A stretch of DNA of 64,000 nucleotides from Monoglobus sp964442605 (lineage in GTDB: Bacteria; Bacillota; Clostridia; Monoglobales; Monoglobaceae). The notes beneath the pieces are model-generated. The model was not told the origin of the DNA. It worked only from the letters and a program-made list of their open reading frames with translations, and ran no database searches. The stretch spans positions 1 through 64,000 of the forward strand of contig CAYTZR010000004.1 of assembly GCA_964442605.1 (NCBI GenBank). The letters are read 5' to 3'. Each line of letters begins with the position of its first letter. Position 1 is the stretch's first letter. Position numbers and translations under genes: made by a program. Positions 41,694-50,720 of the stretch are shown here, one piece after another.

Positions 41694-42671
41694 TTAACCG
41701 CAGAAATACATCAATATGCAGAGCAAGAGTGTAACGAGTGAAAATACACATACTATTTTAACCTCGCCCCAGCCGCACATCTCAAAATGATGATGTATCG
41801 GCGACATTTTAAATATACGCTTTCCCGTAAGCTTATATGATGTTACCTGCATAATTACCGAGAGGGTTTCTATAACATACACAAGCCCCACGATAAGCAA
41901 AGTAATCGGGCGGTGGAGCATAATCGCCAAGCCGCATACGGCTCCGCCCAAAAACAGCGAGCCAGTGTCGCCCATAAACACCTTCGCGGGCTTCCAATTA
42001 TACACCAAAAATCCGGCAAGCCCTCCTGTCAACGCCGCCGCGAACAGAGCAGTAACGCTGTTTGACACCTGAATTGAAACAACCAGATAGAACAGCGCGA
42101 CAACTATCGTTATCGTTGTCGCCAGACCGTCTAAGCCATCTGTAAGGTTTACACTGTTGACCGTCGCCAGCATAACAAAAATTGTAAAAGGGATATAAAA
42201 CCAGCTCAAATCAAGCTCTTTATCGGTGAACGGCAGGTCAATCACCGTCCCGACATTTCCGAAAACTGCCACAAATGTCGCAAATACCAGCGCGACAACA
42301 AATTGCAGTCCAAACTTCTGCGCTGCCGTAAGTCCCAAATTACGCTTTTTTACGACCTTTATGTAATCGTCTATAAAGCCTATCGCGCCGAAAGCAAGAG
42401 CCAAAAGCGCAACAATCACAAGATCCGTCAAATCCCCTGTTTGAATTCCGGCAAGCTTCTGCCATAAGCCGGTTATGATAAGCGCGACAATTATGCTTAC
42501 TATAAAAATTATGCCGCCCATTGTAGGCGTACCCGATTTGCTTGCGTGCCAGGCAGGTCCCTCCTCGCGGATTTCCTGTCCGAACTTCAGCCGTCTCAGC
42601 ATGGGTATGACAAACATTCCCAAAGCCAAAGACAAAATCAAAGCGGTTACGCCGCCGATTATGTAATACAT
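41694..42671 (-). CDS. mraY: Phospho-MurNAc-pentapeptide transferase
   Basis: This 325-residue polytopic enzyme makes lipid I from UDP-MurNAc-pentapeptide and undecaprenyl phosphate. Motifs are GTPTMGGIIF, the FIDDYIKV catalytic aspartates, NLTDGLDGLA and MSPIHHHFEM. Length and about ten membrane segments are normal. It is 19 bp downstream of murF. Confidence 0.96.
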   Translation of the reverse strand: MYYIIGGVTALILSLALGMFVIPMLRRLKFGQEIREEGPAWHASKSGTPTMGGIIFIVSIIVALIITGLWQKLAGIQTGDLTDLVIVALLALAFGAIGFIDDYIKVVKKRNLGLTAAQKFGLQFVVALVFATFVAVFGNVGTVIDLPFTDKELDLSWFYIPFTIFVMLATVNSVNLTDGLDGLATTITIVVALFYLVVSIQVSNSVTALFAAALTGGLAGFLVYNWKPAKVFMGDTGSLFLGGAVCGLAIMLHRPITLLIVGLVYVIETLSVIMQVTSYKLTGKRIFKMSPIHHHFEMCGWGEVKIVCVFSLVTLLLCILMYFCG

Positions 42672-42690
42672 TTAACTCTCTCCAATCAAT

Positions 42691-44100
42691 TCAATTTTTC
42701 CGCTGCTCGTTTCCCATTTTATCAAGAGCGGCGGTGATTTTCTCGAGATGCATTCCTCTGGAACCTTTTATCCAAATAACATCCCCGTTTTTTATAATGG
42801 ATTTCAGCTTTAAAAGAGCCGCATCGTTGTTATCAAACTCATAAATATCACTGGCGTTTAAGCCGTTTTCCTCGGCTCCCTTTGCAATAAGCTTTGCCAT
42901 TTCTCCGATAGTAATAAGGCAGTCTATGCCCTTTTCGGCACACATTTTTCCAACCTTATAGTGTTCACGCTCCGAAGCCTCGCCAAGCTCCAACATATCG
43001 GCAAGACAAGCGACACGCCGTGCGCCGCCATCCTCCGAGGCTGTCAGAACAAGTACATCCATTCCCGATTCCATAGAATCGGGGCACGCGTTATAGCAAT
43101 CATTTATGACCGTGTATCTTTCATATTCGGTTTTTACCTGTCTTAAGCCCTCCGGTTCAAAATCATGAACGCCCTTTATCATGCTTTCGACTCTGAGGTT
43201 ATAGCGATAACCGACAAGTATCGCCGCCAGAGCGTTGTATATATGATGAATACCCGGTGCGGTTGTCTCAAAACGATATGTTTCGCCATCAAGCCTTACA
43301 TCAAACTCGCTTCCGCATGAATACAGCTTTATGTTGGAGGCAACTACATCACACGCCTTGTTTTCAATTCCGAAATACAAGGTTTCGTAGTCAAGCTCGC
43401 CGTTTTTTGCCCACAGGAATTTATCGTCACCGTTCAGAATAACCGTACCGTCCATCGAAAGACCGTCAAGGATTTCAAGCTTTGCCTTGCAAATCCCCTC
43501 CTGACTGCCCAGATGCTCCATATGCGAAACACCGATATTGGTGATTACCGCTGTGTCCGGCTTTACTATTTTTGACAGTCTTGAAATCTCTCCGAAAGCG
43601 CTCATGCCCATTTCGATAACCGCCGCCTCAACATCATCGGACAGCCTGAACAGTGTCAGCGGTACGCCGACCTCGTTATTATAGTTGCCCTCGGTTTTAA
43701 GCGTATTATATTCCCGACTCAAAACCGACGCAATCATAGCCTTTGTGGAGGTCTTGCCGACGCTTCCGGTAATGCCTACAACGGGAATATTAAATCCGTC
43801 CCTGTAATATGAGGCGATGTCGCGCAAAGCCTTATATGTATCCTCAACCGCGACAACAGGCAAATCTCCAAAATCGCCCTCGCTCTTGTCCACAACGCAG
43901 CACAACGCTCCGTTTTCCACAGCGCGAGGGACGAAGCTGTGACCGTTGTTGTTTTCGCCGTTGAGCGCCACAAAAACAGTACCTTCCTCTACCTCTCTGT
44001 CATCCCTTACAACATTTTTGACAATATCATCCTTGTTACAGTTGCGGGCTTCCCCTCCGGTTACCTCTGCAAGAGTTCCGATATTCATACACCATTTCAT
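42691..44100 (-). CDS. murF: UDP-MurNAc-tripeptide:D-Ala-D-Ala ligase
   Basis: This 469-residue Mur ligase adds D-Ala-D-Ala. ATP loop GITGSVGKTSTKAM (residues about 104-117), the NYNNEVGVPLTLF region and the C-terminal NDCYNACPDSMESG are present. The ATG at 44100 follows GGAGATTTTT; earlier in-frame codons overlap that site. The preceding leader is similar to that of the PP2C gene. Confidence 0.94.
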   Translation of the reverse strand: MKWCMNIGTLAEVTGGEARNCNKDDIVKNVVRDDREVEEGTVFVALNGENNNGHSFVPRAVENGALCCVVDKSEGDFGDLPVVAVEDTYKALRDIASYYRDGFNIPVVGITGSVGKTSTKAMIASVLSREYNTLKTEGNYNNEVGVPLTLFRLSDDVEAAVIEMGMSAFGEISRLSKIVKPDTAVITNIGVSHMEHLGSQEGICKAKLEILDGLSMDGTVILNGDDKFLWAKNGELDYETLYFGIENKACDVVASNIKLYSCGSEFDVRLDGETYRFETTAPGIHHIYNALAAILVGYRYNLRVESMIKGVHDFEPEGLRQVKTEYERYTVINDCYNACPDSMESGMDVLVLTASEDGGARRVACLADMLELGEASEREHYKVGKMCAEKGIDCLITIGEMAKLIAKGAEENGLNASDIYEFDNNDAALLKLKSIIKNGDVIWIKGSRGMHLEKITAALDKMGNEQRKN

Positions 44101-44105
44101 AAAAA

Positions 44106-44177
44106 TCTCCATTCCGCCGCTCCGTGCCGGCACAAATAGGAATTAAATTTCTCTTATCAACGGAGCAAGGAATGATA
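44106..44177 (-). repeat. Leader sequence shared with the PP2C gene, copy B
   Basis: This is the partner of 20615-20680. It contains a long imperfect stem in which TCTCTTATCA-type arms (44149-44158 and 44173-44182 region) can pair. The remainder of the gap to murE (44178-44233) has a TTTTAACGTTAAAA palindrome and a reversed copy of the TTTTGACTAAGCGCTT motif (44198-44213). Confidence 0.5.
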
Positions 44178-44233
44178 AGAGATTTTAACGTTAAAAGAAG
44201 CGCTTAGTCAAAATCGCGATACGACACGCGTAA

Positions 44234-45688
44234 CTACCCTTCATAGCAGCCGAGAAGCTTTCCCACGATTTCACGTTCATCAAATTTAATTGTGTCCGTA
44301 CCCAAAATCTGATATGTCTCGTGTCCCTTGCCGGCTAATAATATTATATCATTTTTTTCGGCGTGGTCAAGTGCATATTCTATAGCTTCAAATCTATTTG
44401 TTATAACAACATACTCACAGTCCGTTTCCTTTACGCCCTCAACTACCTGTTCAATAATCTTTTCCGGATCCTCCGTTCTCGGATTATCGCTTGTTACTAT
44501 ACAAAAATCCGAAAGCTCTCCGGCGATTTTGCCCATCATAGGACGCTTGGCGGCATCCCTGTCGCCCCCGCAGCCGAACAACGTCACCACTCTGCCCTTG
44601 GCAAAACCCCTTATCGCGTTTATAACATTCAAAAGACCGTCGGGTGTATGCGCGTAATCGATTATTACCGTATAATTCGTGCCGGGTGTTTTTACTATCT
44701 CAATTCTGCCCTTAACCCCTTTCGCGGTATGCAGCCCATCCACGGTATCGCTTAGAGATATGCCGTCCGCAAGGCAACAGCCGATAGCGGTCATCGCGTT
44801 ATATACGGAAAACCTGCCCGGTATGGGCAAATCGACACGCTTGACTTCATCTTTAAAGCGTATATCAAAGCTTACGCCGTCGCCCCTCAGTTCTATGTTT
44901 TCAGCCTTTAAATCACAATCGCTGTCAATTCCGTAGGTGATTATTTTATCGCATTTCGCAGTTTCCAGCAGCAGCTTACTTCCGCCGTCGTCTTTATTGA
45001 TTACACCGTTTTTACTGATTTTAAACAGTATGCTTTTTGCGGCGAGATATTCCTCCATTGTTTTATGAAAATCCAAATGATCCTGTGTAATGTTTGTAAA
45101 CGCCCCTACATCAAAGGTGCATGACGTTACTCTGTCAAGCGCGAGAGCGTGAGAGGAAACCTCCATGACAACGTAGTCTACATTATGCTCCGCTATTTGA
45201 ACAAACAGCTGCATAAGTTCCAACGAATCGGGAGTTGTTCGCGAGGTGGGAATAACCATATCGCCTATCATATTTTGATTTGTGCCGATTAGTCCGACCT
45301 TTTTGCCCAAATGCTCCAGAATTGATTTTATCAAATAAGTGCTTGTTGTCTTTCCGTTTGTTCCGGTTATTCCGATAAGCTTAAACCTTTTGTAAGGATA
45401 GTCATAATACGTTGCCGCCATATGAGCCATTGCTTTTCTTGTATTATCAACCACAACGCACGGCACGCCCACAGTCGGCATATCATGCTCCGCGACAACG
45501 GCAACAGCTCCGTTTTCAACCGCAGATCTGGCATACTTATGACCATCGACCGAAAATCCTGTTATGCACACAAACACATATCCCGGCTTAACCTTTCGGG
45601 AGTCATAGGCGATACCGCTGACCTTTATTCCTCCTCCGCCTCCTATTTTTTTTATACTTACATCCTTCAACAGCTCCGATAATGTCAT
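44234..45688 (-). CDS. murE: UDP-MurNAc-dipeptide:meso-diaminopimelate ligase
   Basis: This 484-residue Mur ligase adds the third stem-peptide residue. ATP loop GITGTNGKTTSTYL is present, and the specificity motif is DNPRTEDP, characteristic of meso-DAP rather than lysine enzymes. SRTTPDSLEL and the VMEVSSHALALDRV segment are conserved. So the peptidoglycan is predicted to be mDAP-type, as in most Clostridia and Bacillus. Confidence 0.95.
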   Translation of the reverse strand: MTLSELLKDVSIKKIGGGGGIKVSGIAYDSRKVKPGYVFVCITGFSVDGHKYARSAVENGAVAVVAEHDMPTVGVPCVVVDNTRKAMAHMAATYYDYPYKRFKLIGITGTNGKTTSTYLIKSILEHLGKKVGLIGTNQNMIGDMVIPTSRTTPDSLELMQLFVQIAEHNVDYVVMEVSSHALALDRVTSCTFDVGAFTNITQDHLDFHKTMEEYLAAKSILFKISKNGVINKDDGGSKLLLETAKCDKIITYGIDSDCDLKAENIELRGDGVSFDIRFKDEVKRVDLPIPGRFSVYNAMTAIGCCLADGISLSDTVDGLHTAKGVKGRIEIVKTPGTNYTVIIDYAHTPDGLLNVINAIRGFAKGRVVTLFGCGGDRDAAKRPMMGKIAGELSDFCIVTSDNPRTEDPEKIIEQVVEGVKETDCEYVVITNRFEAIEYALDHAEKNDIILLAGKGHETYQILGTDTIKFDEREIVGKLLGCYEG

Positions 45689-45727
45689 AATATCTCCCCG
45701 ACCTTTCCATATCCTATATCATTTTTC

Positions 45728-45805
45728 GTAATGTAATTTCGTAACGTAATTTCATAACGTAATTTCGTAACATAATTTCGTAACATAATTTCGTAATGTA
45801 ATCTT
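45728..45805. repeat. Tandem repeat, six copies of a 13-bp unit
   Basis: Six consecutive 13-bp units of consensus GTAACGTAATTTC occupy 45728-45805 with few changes. The array fills most of the gap between the PBP stop (45825) and the murE ribosome site. It could arise by slippage. No protein-binding site family was recognised. Confidence 0.85.
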
Positions 45806-45824
45806 ATATATGCTATTGCTTAGA

Positions 45825-48077
45825 CTAATCATTGGTTGTCTCGGACTCGTCATACCTAAATTCCAAGGTTATTACCGTTCCCGGCTCAACCATGGTTCCT
45901 TCTACAGGCGACTGACCGATGCAGGTGGCGTTTGTTCCCGATTTTGAAACACCTTGAATTTTGGCGTTCAGACCATCGTCCACAAGACTGGCGTTGGCTG
46001 CCGCCGGAGTCTGACCCACAACGCTTGGGACGGCAACCGTTCTTGACGCCTTTGTTCCCTCGGTATAAAGCACGATTGTGCTGCCGACCGTTGCTTTGGT
46101 GTGCGCCTTTGGTATCTGGTCAACCACCGTTTCACCGTCCCCGCTGAACTTTGCCGTAAATCCGCATTCATCAAGCGCGATACTCGCCTCAGTCTTTGCC
46201 ATACCCGTTACATCGGGAATTTCAATTTCTATATATTCTTCCTCGTCCTCGGTATACTCGGGTTCTACGCCCAAATATTGCAGAGTCTCGCCCAAAATAT
46301 CGCGCACTACGGGAGCCGCTATGGTACCTCCGTAATATCCCGCATCACCGGTAGGCTCGTCAAGAATTACAAGACATAAAACCTGCGGATCATCAGCCGG
46401 AGCAAAACCTATAAACGATGCTATGTACTTATTCTCTCCTCTCGGAATTTTCTCGGACGTACCCGTTTTTCCCGCAATCCTGTAGCCCGCGAGATAAGCG
46501 TTCTTACCGCCGCCCTCCGACACAACGGATTCCAAAATCTCGCACATCGCGGAGCTTGTTTCGCTTGATATAACCTGCCTTACCGTTTCCGCCTCTGAGT
46601 TTTCAACAATGCCCATATCGGAATTTACAACCTGCTTTACTATATGGGGCTTCATGAGTGTTCCGCCATTCGCCACGGCGCTGACCGCGGCAGCCATTTG
46701 CAGAGGTGTGACCGTTATAGACTGTCCGAATGACGATGTGGCTAAATCCACCTCTGTCATACTATCCTCTGTAAAGCCCAAGCCTTCGGCCTCGCCGGGG
46801 ATTTCTATACCCGTTTTCTTAAAAAATCCGAATGCGTTTAATCCCTTTAAGAACCTCTCAACACCGATTTTTTGCCCTATTTGAATAAACGCGGGGTTAC
46901 ATGAATTCTGTACCGCAAGCGCAAAGTCCTGCGTTCCGTGTCCCGATTTATTGGCGCAGCTTATTGTTCTGTCGGCAACGGTGTAGGAGCCTCCGCAGGT
47001 AAACATATCGGTCAGCGAGCACGCCCTTGTATCAAGCGCGATTGACGCCGTAACAGACTTAAATGTCGATCCCGGTTCGTAGGAATCAACCACCGCCTTG
47101 TTGCGTCTTACCGTCTGCATGACCTCTGTCAGCCTGTCGTTGTACTCCTGTCCTTCAAGCTTTTCCAGCTCTTCTTCTATATTCGGATAATTTTCCTTAA
47201 TCGCGTCCGTTATTTCAAACGGTGTGTTTAGGTCATAATCCGGCTCGGTACACATAGCGAGAATTTCTCCGGTGTTTACATCCATAACTATCGCTGCCGC
47301 ACCATTTTTTACCTTGTTATCCGCAGCGGCAGCTTCGAGATACTTCTGCGCATAGCTCTGTATTGTTTCATCAATCGTCAAAACCACGCTGTTGCCGTCC
47401 TGCGCCGCAATATAGCTTTCATAGCCGCTGTTGCTTTCAAGTCCCGTTGACTGCTGTGCCGATACAACTCTCCCCGGAACGCCGCTTAATACGTCATCAT
47501 AAATACTCTCAATTCCCTCAAGCCCCTGATTATCCGTACCGCAAAAGCCTATAACCTGAGCCGCAAGGTTATTATACGGATAATATCTCTTTACATCCTC
47601 CGTGAACACAACACCGTCTAAAGACGCTCCGGTCACATATTCCCTGAGAGCGTCCGCAACAGTCTTATCAACCTTTCTTGCCAGTGTTTCGTTTTGTATG
47701 TTTTTGGAAATTTTATCTTTTACCGTTTCCATCTCGAGATCAAGAATTTCACCTATTCGCTCCGCTACCCCGTCAACGGTCAGACTTTGTTTTTCAATTG
47801 ACGAACGAAGATTCTCCGGTGTAATGCTTATTGTCTCAACGGTGGTGTTTGTAGCTAAAATCTTGTAGTTGCGGTCATATATATTGCCTCTTTTCGCGCT
47901 GACAGTGTTATCGCTGGTCTGCTGATCAAGAGCTTGCCTCGATAAGTCGCTTCCTCTGACAATCTGAATCCAGCCGACACGAAAAATCCACGCAACCAAA
48001 ACAACCGTAAAACAAACGGCGATTATCATGAGTCTGTTTGCTTTTTTGCCCTTTTTTCTGTTTATTCTTCCCGCCAT
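45825..48077 (-). CDS. Class B penicillin-binding protein with two PASTA domains (FtsI/SpoVD type)
   Basis: This is a 750-residue transpeptidase. A membrane anchor (about residues 16-37) is followed by the PBP dimerisation domain (AKRGNIYDRN), then the transpeptidase domain with SxxK in EPGSTFKS (Ser near 335), SCN in QNSCNP and KTG in AGKTGTSE (near 540). Two C-terminal PASTA domains follow (IPDVTGMAKTEA and VPSVVGQTPAAA). Position in the dcw cluster suggests division PBP2b/FtsI; PASTA domains also occur in the sporulation paralogue SpoVD. The ATG at 48077 follows GGAGGAAAG. Confidence 0.93.
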   Translation of the reverse strand: MAGRINRKKGKKANRLMIIAVCFTVVLVAWIFRVGWIQIVRGSDLSRQALDQQTSDNTVSAKRGNIYDRNYKILATNTTVETISITPENLRSSIEKQSLTVDGVAERIGEILDLEMETVKDKISKNIQNETLARKVDKTVADALREYVTGASLDGVVFTEDVKRYYPYNNLAAQVIGFCGTDNQGLEGIESIYDDVLSGVPGRVVSAQQSTGLESNSGYESYIAAQDGNSVVLTIDETIQSYAQKYLEAAAADNKVKNGAAAIVMDVNTGEILAMCTEPDYDLNTPFEITDAIKENYPNIEEELEKLEGQEYNDRLTEVMQTVRRNKAVVDSYEPGSTFKSVTASIALDTRACSLTDMFTCGGSYTVADRTISCANKSGHGTQDFALAVQNSCNPAFIQIGQKIGVERFLKGLNAFGFFKKTGIEIPGEAEGLGFTEDSMTEVDLATSSFGQSITVTPLQMAAAVSAVANGGTLMKPHIVKQVVNSDMGIVENSEAETVRQVISSETSSAMCEILESVVSEGGGKNAYLAGYRIAGKTGTSEKIPRGENKYIASFIGFAPADDPQVLCLVILDEPTGDAGYYGGTIAAPVVRDILGETLQYLGVEPEYTEDEEEYIEIEIPDVTGMAKTEASIALDECGFTAKFSGDGETVVDQIPKAHTKATVGSTIVLYTEGTKASRTVAVPSVVGQTPAAANASLVDDGLNAKIQGVSKSGTNATCIGQSPVEGTMVEPGTVITLEFRYDESETTND

Positions 48078-48202
48078 ATTCTTTCCTCCATAAATCCAAC
48101 AAGGCGACCTCAAACCGGCCGCCATTCTCTGTGGAAAGTCTATTAAATAATCTTTGAATTTAGAACAGTTTCAACGGACTTTATTAATCATAACCTATTA
48201 AA

Positions 48203-48238
48203 ATAATCTATTTTATAATCTATATTATAATCTATTTT
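48203..48238. repeat. Tandem repeat at the FtsL-like stop codon, three 12-bp units
   Basis: ATAATCTATTTT-type units at 48203-48214, 48215-48226 and 48227-48238 are in tandem. The first unit in the minus-strand direction contains the stop TAG (48232-48234). Confidence 0.8.
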
Positions 48239-49134
48239 TCGGAGGATGATTTTATAACTTCATCCTTGGCTCCCATATCCACGTAAAATATCTGCGACGA
48301 ATCCGGACTCACCATTCCCAATTGATTTTTCGCTATTGACTCCAGATTTCCAAGCTCAATGGATTTATCTATACTCGCTTGAATTCCTTCATTCGTTACA
48401 ATTATTTTATTATATTCGCTGTTTAAAGCCTCAATCTCTCTGTTCTTTCCGAATATTGCCGTCTGCCTGTAAAGCAACAGTACGCACATCAGAAAAATAA
48501 CCGCAATACCCATAATTGACATGACACGCGACCGAAACTTTTTCTTATACGCCAAACGCTCCTCGCGTGTCGGGACGCGTCTGCGTGTTATCGGTCTGTC
48601 GGTAATGGGCGGCACGGATATTCCGCCGGGCGACGCGTAGCCTCTCTCAAGTGTCCCGACTCTTCCGCCGTAGCCCTGATATTCGGTTCTGCCGCCATAG
48701 CCCTGCGTCGGTATATCATATCGCCTTTGATCTATGCCCGACCGCGTGCCGTACGCGCTTTCATACGAGCTTTGGTATGCGCTTTGGTTCGCGTTCCGGT
48801 ACGAGTTTTGGTACGTGCTTTGTTGTGTGTTTCTGTATGAGTTTTGGTATGTATTTCGGTATGTGTTTCTACTTCCGTCAGCAGCCGAGCGCAAACCTCC
48901 GTCGGTATCTCCGTATGTCCGATAATACCGTGTGTTAACGTATCCGTTATTATAGCTATTATATTCATAAGCGCTTTGGGCGCTTCTGTTTTGGGTGCTT
49001 CTGTTTTGGACACTTCTGTTTTGGACGCTTCTGTTGGTTGAAGCGCCATTGCTGCCCGCGCGGCTGTTCCCTCTGCCGCGGGTCTGCACAGCTTGTCCGC
49101 TGTGTCTGTACCCATTTATCTGCTTAGTAGGCAC
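48232..49134 (-). CDS. FtsL/DivIC-like septum protein with long low-complexity N terminus
   Basis: This is a 300-residue protein whose C-terminal third is an FtsL/DivIC-type unit: one membrane helix (about 205-222), then a coiled coil (REIEALNSEYNKIIVTNEGI) and a NLESIAKNQLGMVSPD tail. The cytoplasmic N terminus of about 200 residues is Asn/Gln/Tyr/Arg/Ser-rich. It includes four five-residue NRS(V/T/A)Q units (residues 34-53) and ten four-residue (R/Q)N(T/S)Y-like units (89-128). Normal FtsL has under 60 residues before the helix. The start is a GTG at 49134 after AAAGGGATGG. It lies between rsmH and the PBP, where ftsL is expected. Confidence 0.8.
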   Translation of the reverse strand: MPTKQINGYRHSGQAVQTRGRGNSRAGSNGASTNRSVQNRSVQNRSTQNRSAQSAYEYNSYNNGYVNTRYYRTYGDTDGGLRSAADGSRNTYRNTYQNSYRNTQQSTYQNSYRNANQSAYQSSYESAYGTRSGIDQRRYDIPTQGYGGRTEYQGYGGRVGTLERGYASPGGISVPPITDRPITRRRVPTREERLAYKKKFRSRVMSIMGIAVIFLMCVLLLYRQTAIFGKNREIEALNSEYNKIIVTNEGIQASIDKSIELGNLESIAKNQLGMVSPDSSQIFYVDMGAKDEVIKSSSEK

Positions 49135-49194
49135 TTAACCATCCCTTTCCAAATAATATTTCTTACTATATCTTCATTACTTATGTCTTCATTC

Positions 49195-50130
49195 TTATAT
49201 CTTCTCAGCGACTCTCAACTTCGCGCTGTGCGCTCTGTTATTTAAACTCAGCTCTGTCTCTCCCGCCGTTATCGGTTTTCGGTTTACCAATCTTATTGTC
49301 GGCTTATTGCCGCAGACGCAAACCGGAAATTCCTTTGGGCAGGTACAGCCCGTTTTAAGCTCATTAAACACGTTTTTTACAATTCTGTCCTCTAACGAGT
49401 GGAATGTTATTACCGCGAGCCGTCCTCCCGTCTTTAAGCAATCCGTAAAATCCCTTATCGCCTTATCAAGCCCGTCAAGCTCATGATTAACCTCAATCCT
49501 TATCGCCTGAAAGCTGCGCTTAGCGGGATGCTTGTCCCCGTATCTCTGCTTCGGAGGAAACGACCGCTTTATGATTTCACTTAGCTCCGTCGTGGTTTCA
49601 ATCGGTTTGATTTCTCGGCTTTTTACAATGTTTGATGCGATTTTCGCGGCGTTTTTCTCCTCGCCGTAGGCATACAAAATCCTGCGCAAATCCGCCTCGG
49701 TATACTCGTTTACCACGGTATACGCATCAAGGTCATCATCACAATTCATGCGCATATCCAGTCTCGCGTCGTTATGATAGCTGAAACCGCGCTCCGCTTC
49801 ATCAAGCTGCGGTGATGATACTCCCAAATCCAAAATCGCCCCGTCTATTCCGCTGATGTTTAGCCGATTTAGAATTTCTTTTATGTTAAAAAAGTTGTCA
49901 TGTACGGTTATTACCCCGCAATCATATTTGCCCAGCCTTTCGCCTGCCGCCTCAATCGCGGTACGATCACGGTCTATTCCAACCAAGGCGCCGCCGCTGC
50001 CGAGCTTTTCGCATATCAGGCACGAATGACCTCCGCCGCCCAGAGTTCCGTCAACGTATACCCCGCCCGACTTTATGTTAAGGGCATCCACGCTTTCGCT
50101 AAGCAATACAGAAATATGATTAAATTCCAT
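49195..50130 (-). CDS. rsmH: 16S rRNA (cytosine1402-N4)-methyltransferase
   Basis: This 311-residue SAM-dependent enzyme (MraW) methylates C1402 of 16S rRNA. The SAM motif is DGTLGGGGHS near residue 28, with DLGVSSPQLDEAERGFSY and a C-terminal RAHSAKLRVAEKI. Position directly after mraZ is the standard order. Its partner modification enzyme RsmI, which acts on the same nucleotide, is encoded at 61744-62640. Confidence 0.95.
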   Translation of the reverse strand: MEFNHISVLLSESVDALNIKSGGVYVDGTLGGGGHSCLICEKLGSGGALVGIDRDRTAIEAAGERLGKYDCGVITVHDNFFNIKEILNRLNISGIDGAILDLGVSSPQLDEAERGFSYHNDARLDMRMNCDDDLDAYTVVNEYTEADLRRILYAYGEEKNAAKIASNIVKSREIKPIETTTELSEIIKRSFPPKQRYGDKHPAKRSFQAIRIEVNHELDGLDKAIRDFTDCLKTGGRLAVITFHSLEDRIVKNVFNELKTGCTCPKEFPVCVCGNKPTIRLVNRKPITAGETELSLNNRAHSAKLRVAEKI

Positions 50131-50141
50131 AACCTACCCGC

Positions 50142-50549
50142 CTATATGAACTCCTCTTGCTTCATGATCTCTTCAATATTCTCAGCGCTGTACGCTTCAT
50201 CGTTAAAGTACTCCGACCACTCATCCCGATTCCAGATTTCAACATGCTTAAAAGCGCCTATAACGGCAATCTCCTTTTTAAGTCCGATATATTCACGAAG
50301 ATTTGGAGGAATAACTATTCTGCCCTGTGTGTCCAACTCACATTCCTTTGAGCCGGCGGAAAAAAATCTAAGCTTCTTCATATCGGTGAGACTTTCCAAG
50401 AACCTTATCCATTCGTCTCTCGGATACACGGATATACAGCTTATTCCTTTGGCAACGACAAAGGTCTGACCCAAATCGGCTCTGAAGCCGGACGGGATAT
50501 TTACTCTGAACTTTGCGTCCACAGTTTGCATATATTCACCTATCAGCAC
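50142..50549 (-). CDS. mraZ: Transcriptional regulator MraZ
   Basis: This is a 135-residue MraZ with two swapped-hairpin AbrB-like domains. Motifs include GEYMQTVDAKFRVNIPSGFR at the N terminus and CELDTQGRIVIPPNLREY in the second half. It controls the dcw operon by binding repeats at its own promoter. The GTG at 50549 was chosen because GAGGTG precedes it by eight bases and gives the usual (M)LIGEY start; a GTG nine bases earlier overlaps the ribosome site. Confidence 0.93.
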   Translation of the reverse strand: MLIGEYMQTVDAKFRVNIPSGFRADLGQTFVVAKGISCISVYPRDEWIRFLESLTDMKKLRFFSAGSKECELDTQGRIVIPPNLREYIGLKKEIAVIGAFKHVEIWNRDEWSEYFNDEAYSAENIEEIMKQEEFI

Positions 50550-50634
50550 CCTTGTCACCTCTTTCGTATTTTCTTATCCTAACGCAAAGCCTCTGCATCT
50601 CAAGTGTCTTATTAAAGGTATTCACAACACATTT

Positions 50635-50720
50635 GCTGCACCTTGATGGAACTTTAATACACTTTAACCCACTTTGCCCCACCATGATAACATTTTACTA
50701 CAATCAAAAATAATATGCAA
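50635..50720 (-). promoter_or_regulatory. dcw operon promoter with MraZ boxes
   Basis: On the minus strand TTGCAT (50715-50720), a 17-bp spacer and TAAAAT (50692-50697) form a promoter. Just downstream five 10-bp units run from 50684 to 50635: GGTGGGG, AAGTGGG, AAGTGTA, AAGTTCC and AAGGTGC, each continuing to 10 bp. The AAAGTGG-type decamer repeats match the MraZ box design known in Firmicutes and Mollicutes. Confidence 0.82.

Noticed and set aside
48751..49035. CRISPR-like regular repeats
   Set aside because: The 12-bp and 15-bp periodicities encode protein repeats and have no spacers.
48732..49115. Long antisense/alternate-frame open frames across the FtsL-like gene
   Set aside because: They arise from the repetitive codons of the FtsL-like N terminus; they lack good ribosome sites and show biased low-complexity products.
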